Of a stretch of 9,739 bases of DNA, positions 6,660-9,739 are shown piece by piece (the stretch's first letter is position 1; each line of letters begins with the position of its first letter). The notes beneath the pieces were generated by a model. That model was not told the origin of the DNA, made no database searches, and saw only the letters and a list, made by a program, of their open reading frames with translations. The DNA comes from Petrotoga sp. UBA5851. Lineage in GTDB: Bacteria; Thermotogota; Thermotogae; Petrotogales; Petrotogaceae. The position numbers were made by a program, and so were the translations under genes. Where the stretch lies: the NCBI GenBank assembly GCA_002431635.1, contig DJGH01000042.1, forward strand, positions 19,650-29,388, written 5' to 3'.

Positions 6660-7823
6660 CTACACTAAAATATTTACAAGACCCAATCCCCATCTTTTGG
6701 CATCTTTATTGTTTTTACAGGTATCGTATATTGAACAGCTCATACAACTGGTCTCGGTAAATGCATTCATAAGCTGCCATTTTGAAAGCCTGTCTTCTTC
6801 GATACCTTCCTTTAAGGTTCCTACCGATTCCTGAGGCTTTCCTATCTGTAAGGCACACTTATAAATATTGCCGGTTGAATCGACAATATAGTGGCCGTCA
6901 TATACAACGGCACAGGCAAGAGAAGGATTATAGACGGAGTATGCATACTTCATTCCCATGGCTGCAACTTTTTTCAGAGCGTGTATGATATTGTCAAAAT
7001 ACTCTCTGGCCCTTGAAAGCTCGGCGCCATTGCGAGAAGACAGATAGATCTGAACTTTATCGCCGCACCCTGATTTTATAAGATCCGCAAAAAGACTTTT
7101 TACCTCTTGTCTTTCTATATTTTCATAATCTACTCTAAGTATGGTTTCCATTTTTTCACATACATTTTTTATATTTGAAAAAAATCTTTGATAGCCAAAA
7201 CTACTGTACTCATCATTTCCTAAGAGCATACAGTCAACTACTATCTGAACTCTTTTTACCCCTATCTCCTTCAGCCGCAATATGTTGGCTTCATCAAGAA
7301 GCACTCCGTTGGTTATAACTGTTGAAGAGTAAAATATTTCCTGTTCTATCTCATTCTTTAATGCCGAGGTTATTTCTTCCATTTTATCCATGGCAAGGAG
7401 CGGCTCTCCTCCGAACCAGACTACATTAATACCGTTGTACTTGTGCACATTGTTTTTAAGAAACTCAACCGTATCAGATACCAGATCCTCACTGTCAGAA
7501 CAGCATGGGCTTGATTTCATGAAACAGTACCTGCAGTTCAGATTGCATTTGCTTGTAGGAACCAGATACAAATTCAAAATATCTTTATTGTTATGGTTTT
7601 TCTGCATTAACTTCTGAAGCTCATCCTCGTCCTTTGAAATTAAAACGCCTTTTTCGATAAGAAACTTTTTCAGACCATCATCAGCAGCAACTTTGGACTT
7701 TAAGTCAAGCCGCAGCTTTTGGCTGTCCTGATCGGAAAGCACAGTAACAACTTTATTAAATGTATTAAAAACAACTGAATATTCCTGAGAGTCCTCAAAA
7801 ATATTGAACCTGGAAAATACCAT
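6660..7823 (-). CDS. Radical SAM/SPASM-like protein, probable peptide or protein maturase
   Basis: This 387-aa enzyme should cleave S-adenosylmethionine with a [4Fe-4S] cluster to make a radical, most likely to modify a peptide or protein. Residues 1-80 form an N-terminal domain (VVFNTFNKVVTVLS, then LIEKGVLISKDEDE) like the leader-binding start of RiPP maturases. The cluster motif is C93-x3-C97-x2-C100 (KCNLNCRYCF), followed by WFGGEP at 136-141 and TNG at 171-173. A C-terminal SPASM-type region has C304-x13-G-x4-C323 and C360-x2-C363-x5-C369. The two last SPASM cysteines are absent, as the chain ends 18 residues after C369. GGAGG lies 9 nt before the ATG. No precursor peptide gene is seen nearby. 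An anaerobic sulfatase-maturase-like role is the main alternative. The target is unknown. Confidence 0.88.
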   Translation of the reverse strand: MVFSRFNIFEDSQEYSVVFNTFNKVVTVLSDQDSQKLRLDLKSKVAADDGLKKFLIEKGVLISKDEDELQKLMQKNHNNKDILNLYLVPTSKCNLNCRYCFMKSSPCCSDSEDLVSDTVEFLKNNVHKYNGINVVWFGGEPLLAMDKMEEITSALKNEIEQEIFYSSTVITNGVLLDEANILRLKEIGVKRVQIVVDCMLLGNDEYSSFGYQRFFSNIKNVCEKMETILRVDYENIERQEVKSLFADLIKSGCGDKVQIYLSSRNGAELSRAREYFDNIIHALKKVAAMGMKYAYSVYNPSLACAVVYDGHYIVDSTGNIYKCALQIGKPQESVGTLKEGIEEDRLSKWQLMNAFTETSCMSCSIYDTCKNNKDAKRWGLGLVNILV

Positions 7824-7865
7824 AAAGATCAGCCTCCGAAAGATGCCGGATGATATAGTATAATT

Positions 7866-7893
7866 ATTATAGCAATAAATTTATTTTGAACAA
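7866..7893 (-). promoter_or_regulatory. Extended -10 promoter of the radical SAM gene
   Basis: On the reverse strand TATAAT (7871-7866) is preceded by TGC, giving a full extended -10 (TGCTATAAT). A weak -35 TTGTTC sits at 7893-7888 with 16-bp spacing. Transcription would start near 7859, leaving a leader of about 35 nt that contains the GGAGG ribosome binding site. Confidence 0.6.
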
Positions 7894-7932
7894 ATTAACA
7901 CTTTGTTTTTTGTTTTATATCTAAAAATGCCT

Positions 7933-7970
7933 ATTTTATAGAACTTACATGGTATGTCTTTTTATAAAAT
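7933..7970. repeat. Nested imperfect palindrome between divergent genes
   Basis: ATTTTATA (7933-7940) is mirrored by TATAAAAT (7963-7970), and inside it ACAT (7947-7950) is mirrored by ATGT (7954-7957), nearly concentric. The outer arms extend to 11 bp if a G-T pair is allowed. There is no T-tract, and the site lies between the two divergent promoters, so an operator is likelier than a terminator. High AT content raises the chance of coincidence. Confidence 0.35.
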
Positions 7971-7971
7971 A

Positions 7972-7999
7972 TTGTTAACTATGAACATATTCTTGTTAA
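7972..7999. repeat. Spaced direct repeat TTGTTAA
   Basis: TTGTTAA occurs at 7972-7978 and 7993-7999. The copies are 21 bp apart start to start, two helical turns, next to the nested palindrome. It may be part of a regulator site or chance in AT-rich DNA. Confidence 0.25.
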
Positions 8000-8070
8000 A
8001 CCCTTTATTTAATAGCTTTTTAAGAATAGCATTTTATATTAATAGTTTTTTTTCGATTATTACTTTAATG

Positions 8071-8099
8071 TTGATTGTTTATTAAGTACACCCTTTAAA
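8071..8099 (+). promoter_or_regulatory. Candidate promoter of the unknown rightward gene
   Basis: TTGATT (8071-8076) and TTTAAA (8094-8099), each matching 4 of 6 consensus bases, are separated by exactly 17 bp. Transcription would begin near 8106 and leave a leader of about 30 nt with the CGGAGGA site at 8121-8127. Confidence 0.4.
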
Positions 8100-8135
8100 A
8101 ATCATTTTTTGATTAATTAACGGAGGATACGACCC

Positions 8136-9739
8136 ATGACGCACAAAAGAATTAACTATCTTTCTGAACTTAACGGCAGTTTATCGTATGGTCTATTTTC
8201 AAAACCTTTTATTCTTTATCACATCAAAATTTCATCCTCCCCGGAATGGTCGCTTTATATGAAAGCTATGCTCAACCTTTACAAAACAAGGTACGATGCC
8301 GCAATGGAATATATCGAAAAGCTGCTAGAAATTACCGACGGATCGAAGTACCTATACTATCTGACACTTGAGCTTAAATTTCAGACAGTATCAATGATGA
8401 GCAATTTCAGCGATAAAGAAACTGCAAGAAGTATCTATGAATTACTTCGGAAAAACCTTAACAAACTCAATGCCTCTTTGATGAGCTTTATCATACCGTC
8501 CGTCATTTCCTATAGTTTTCTATACGGCGACCAAACCGTAAAAAAGTTCAGAAGCTGGAGCCAAAAGTATAAAATATCTGCGAACAGACATGATTTCAAT
8601 AAGCTGAGAATCGTATGCAAAAAGATTAAACATCTGGAAAAGTTTGATAACAGTTCATACTTTCAGCATAACTATGATCTTTTACAGGAAAATTTTCATC
8701 CTTCGTGTCTTTCTACCCTTCTTGATACGTGGGCATCGGCTTTTTGTATTAAGGATCCCGAACCGGCTCTTGAAAAGGCAAAAGAAGCTGTATACCTTTC
8801 AGCAAAGTATATAGATGAGGTTCAGTTTGGATTTTCCGAACTCTATACATTTTTCACTGTTCTTAAACAGAATCTTCTTGTTTATGAGAGCTATCAAACC
8901 TCACAAATGCTTAAAGAGCTGTATGGAATGCTTGAACAGAGTTCACCCGGAATAGATACTGCAAAAGAGTACCGAAAACTCATGAGACATGTCGACGTAT
9001 TCTCCGAAGATATTTTTTCAAGCTCCTACAATACCGATGAATATTTTAACAATCTGCTCCAAAAGTATTACTCACAAAAAATCATTTCCGTTTCAAGAAC
9101 CACCCTCTATAACATAATCAAAAAAAAGAAAAAAGCGGATGAAAGAACCGTTAGCCTTGTCTACAAAACAGCACAGATAAACGATACAGATAAAATAATA
9201 ACCTCCGCCACACTAATAAAATTTTATATAAGAACCTTTATCAAAAAAAACTTTGACATCATTTACACTCCATCAGATCTTCAGGCTAAAAAACTTCTCT
9301 TACCAAAATTTTTATTATACTTTCTTTCCTGTTCTTATAAAAAGGAAGAGATTGTTTTTTCATCTCTGCTCCGAAAAATTAACTCAGAAAAAAAACAGAT
9401 TTTTTCCATGAAAGAAAAGAAATTTATCATCGACTCGGTTTTTGATCTTTCCCCTTGGCATAAAGCAAGGATGGAATTGATAATTCAGTTTAAATCGTGC
9501 CTAAAAAAAGAAAAACAGGAAAAATTCATCAATACGCTTGTAAGCCTGCCTTTTATACTAAGAACTCTGGCGGTAAGATTTATACTGAACTATGAACGAT
9601 ACAGAAGTATTTGGAAGATACAAGCGCAGATCCCGCAAGCTCTTGAAAAAATAATCCTGAAAAACTCACTGGACAGATATGCCTGTACTGCTGCGTTCTA
9701 CTGTTTTGATTCGAGGGAAAAAGAATTTTTTGAAAAAAA
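8136..9739 (+). CDS. Large protein of unknown function, TPR-like start and possible internal HTH (partial, runs off the window)
   Basis: An ATG at 8136, preceded by CGGAGGA with 9-nt spacing, opens a frame of 534 codons with no stop before the window ends. I do not recognise the family. The N-terminal part is helical and aromatic-rich, with a TPR-like stretch at about 49-66 (YKTRYDAAMEYIEKLLEI). A second helical, possibly TPR-like, stretch with ALEKAKEAVYLSAKY lies near 211-225. Residues about 318-347 (SVSRTTLYNII, a lysine run at 329-333, then ADERTVSLVYKTAQI) resemble the recognition helix and tail of a Cro/CI-type helix-turn-helix, though they sit mid-chain. After that the protein is very basic and Lys/Ile/Phe-rich. 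There is no signal peptide and no clear membrane helix, so it is probably cytoplasmic. It is transcribed divergently from the radical SAM gene. The long open frame and good ribosome binding site make it a real gene; any role is open. Confidence 0.85.
   Translation, partial: MTHKRINYLSELNGSLSYGLFSKPFILYHIKISSSPEWSLYMKAMLNLYKTRYDAAMEYIEKLLEITDGSKYLYYLTLELKFQTVSMMSNFSDKETARSIYELLRKNLNKLNASLMSFIIPSVISYSFLYGDQTVKKFRSWSQKYKISANRHDFNKLRIVCKKIKHLEKFDNSSYFQHNYDLLQENFHPSCLSTLLDTWASAFCIKDPEPALEKAKEAVYLSAKYIDEVQFGFSELYTFFTVLKQNLLVYESYQTSQMLKELYGMLEQSSPGIDTAKEYRKLMRHVDVFSEDIFSSSYNTDEYFNNLLQKYYSQKIISVSRTTLYNIIKKKKKADERTVSLVYKTAQINDTDKIITSATLIKFYIRTFIKKNFDIIYTPSDLQAKKLLLPKFLLYFLSCSYKKEEIVFSSLLRKINSEKKQIFSMKEKKFIIDSVFDLSPWHKARMELIIQFKSCLKKEKQEKFINTLVSLPFILRTLAVRFILNYERYRSIWKIQAQIPQALEKIILKNSLDRYACTAAFYCFDSREKEFFEK

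Larger units (their letters stand above)
7824..8135. other. AT-rich divergent intergenic spacer
   Basis: This 312-bp stretch separates the leftward radical SAM gene from the rightward unknown gene. It holds one candidate promoter for each, a nested dyad (7933-7970) and a spaced direct repeat (7972-7999), described separately. The only open frame of note on the plus strand (7981-8085, 34 codons, hydrophobic) has no ribosome binding site. I see no RiPP precursor with a recognisable leader and core, and no RNA gene. Confidence 0.6.

Noticed and set aside
7981..8085. Plus-strand 34-codon hydrophobic frame in the divergent spacer, possible small membrane peptide or RiPP precursor
   Set aside because: It has no ribosome binding site, its hydrophobicity follows from T-rich sequence, and it overlaps the candidate promoter of the next gene.
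1..9739. CRISPR arrays, tRNA or rRNA genes, insertion sequences, prophage or toxin-antitoxin genes
   Set aside because: I saw no regularly spaced repeats, cloverleaf-like or rRNA sequence, transposase motifs or terminal inverted repeats in reading both strands.

Overview
The window is AT-rich bacterial chromosome with tightly packed genes and strong GGAGG-type ribosome binding sites. The best guess at the host is a low-GC anaerobe, either a Treponema-like spirochaete or a clostridium. The substrate-binding protein has a Sec signal without a lipobox cysteine, which favours a diderm with a periplasm and so the spirochaete option. This is inference; no rRNA or other taxonomic marker is present.

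Layout: (1) A leftward pair covers about 1-1960. It holds a complete CCA-adding tRNA nucleotidyltransferase (557-1954) followed, 42 nt downstream, by the N-terminal part of a second gene that leaves the window at base 1. That second gene has no ATG, GTG or TTG start and weakly resembles AddB-like nucleases. (2) A divergent control region (about 1964-2243) carries a tandem 10-nt repeat, a dyad and a TATAAT box. It precedes a rightward ABC importer operon (2244-6608) encoding a secreted binding protein, a fused two-domain permease with an unusual N-terminal extension, and an ATPase. A perfect hairpin terminator lies between the binding-protein and permease genes, and a second one ends the operon. 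(3) A leftward radical SAM/SPASM protein (6660-7823) shares that last terminator convergently and has its own extended -10 promoter. (4) A 312-nt AT-rich divergent spacer contains a nested dyad and direct repeats. (5) A long rightward open frame (8136 to the window end, 534 codons with no stop) matches no family I recognise; it has a TPR-like N-terminal part and a possible internal helix-turn-helix.

How they work together: the importer genes form one transport unit. The internal terminator probably makes the binding protein more abundant than the membrane parts. The family is usually annotated as Fe3+ uptake, but the binding protein lacks the paired tyrosines of FbpA and carries an HD...E pattern like the AfuA sugar-phosphate binding proteins, so iron should not be assumed. 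The CCA gene is housekeeping. The parts most likely to hide something new are the orphan radical SAM maturase with a shortened SPASM domain and the divergently transcribed unknown protein beside it.
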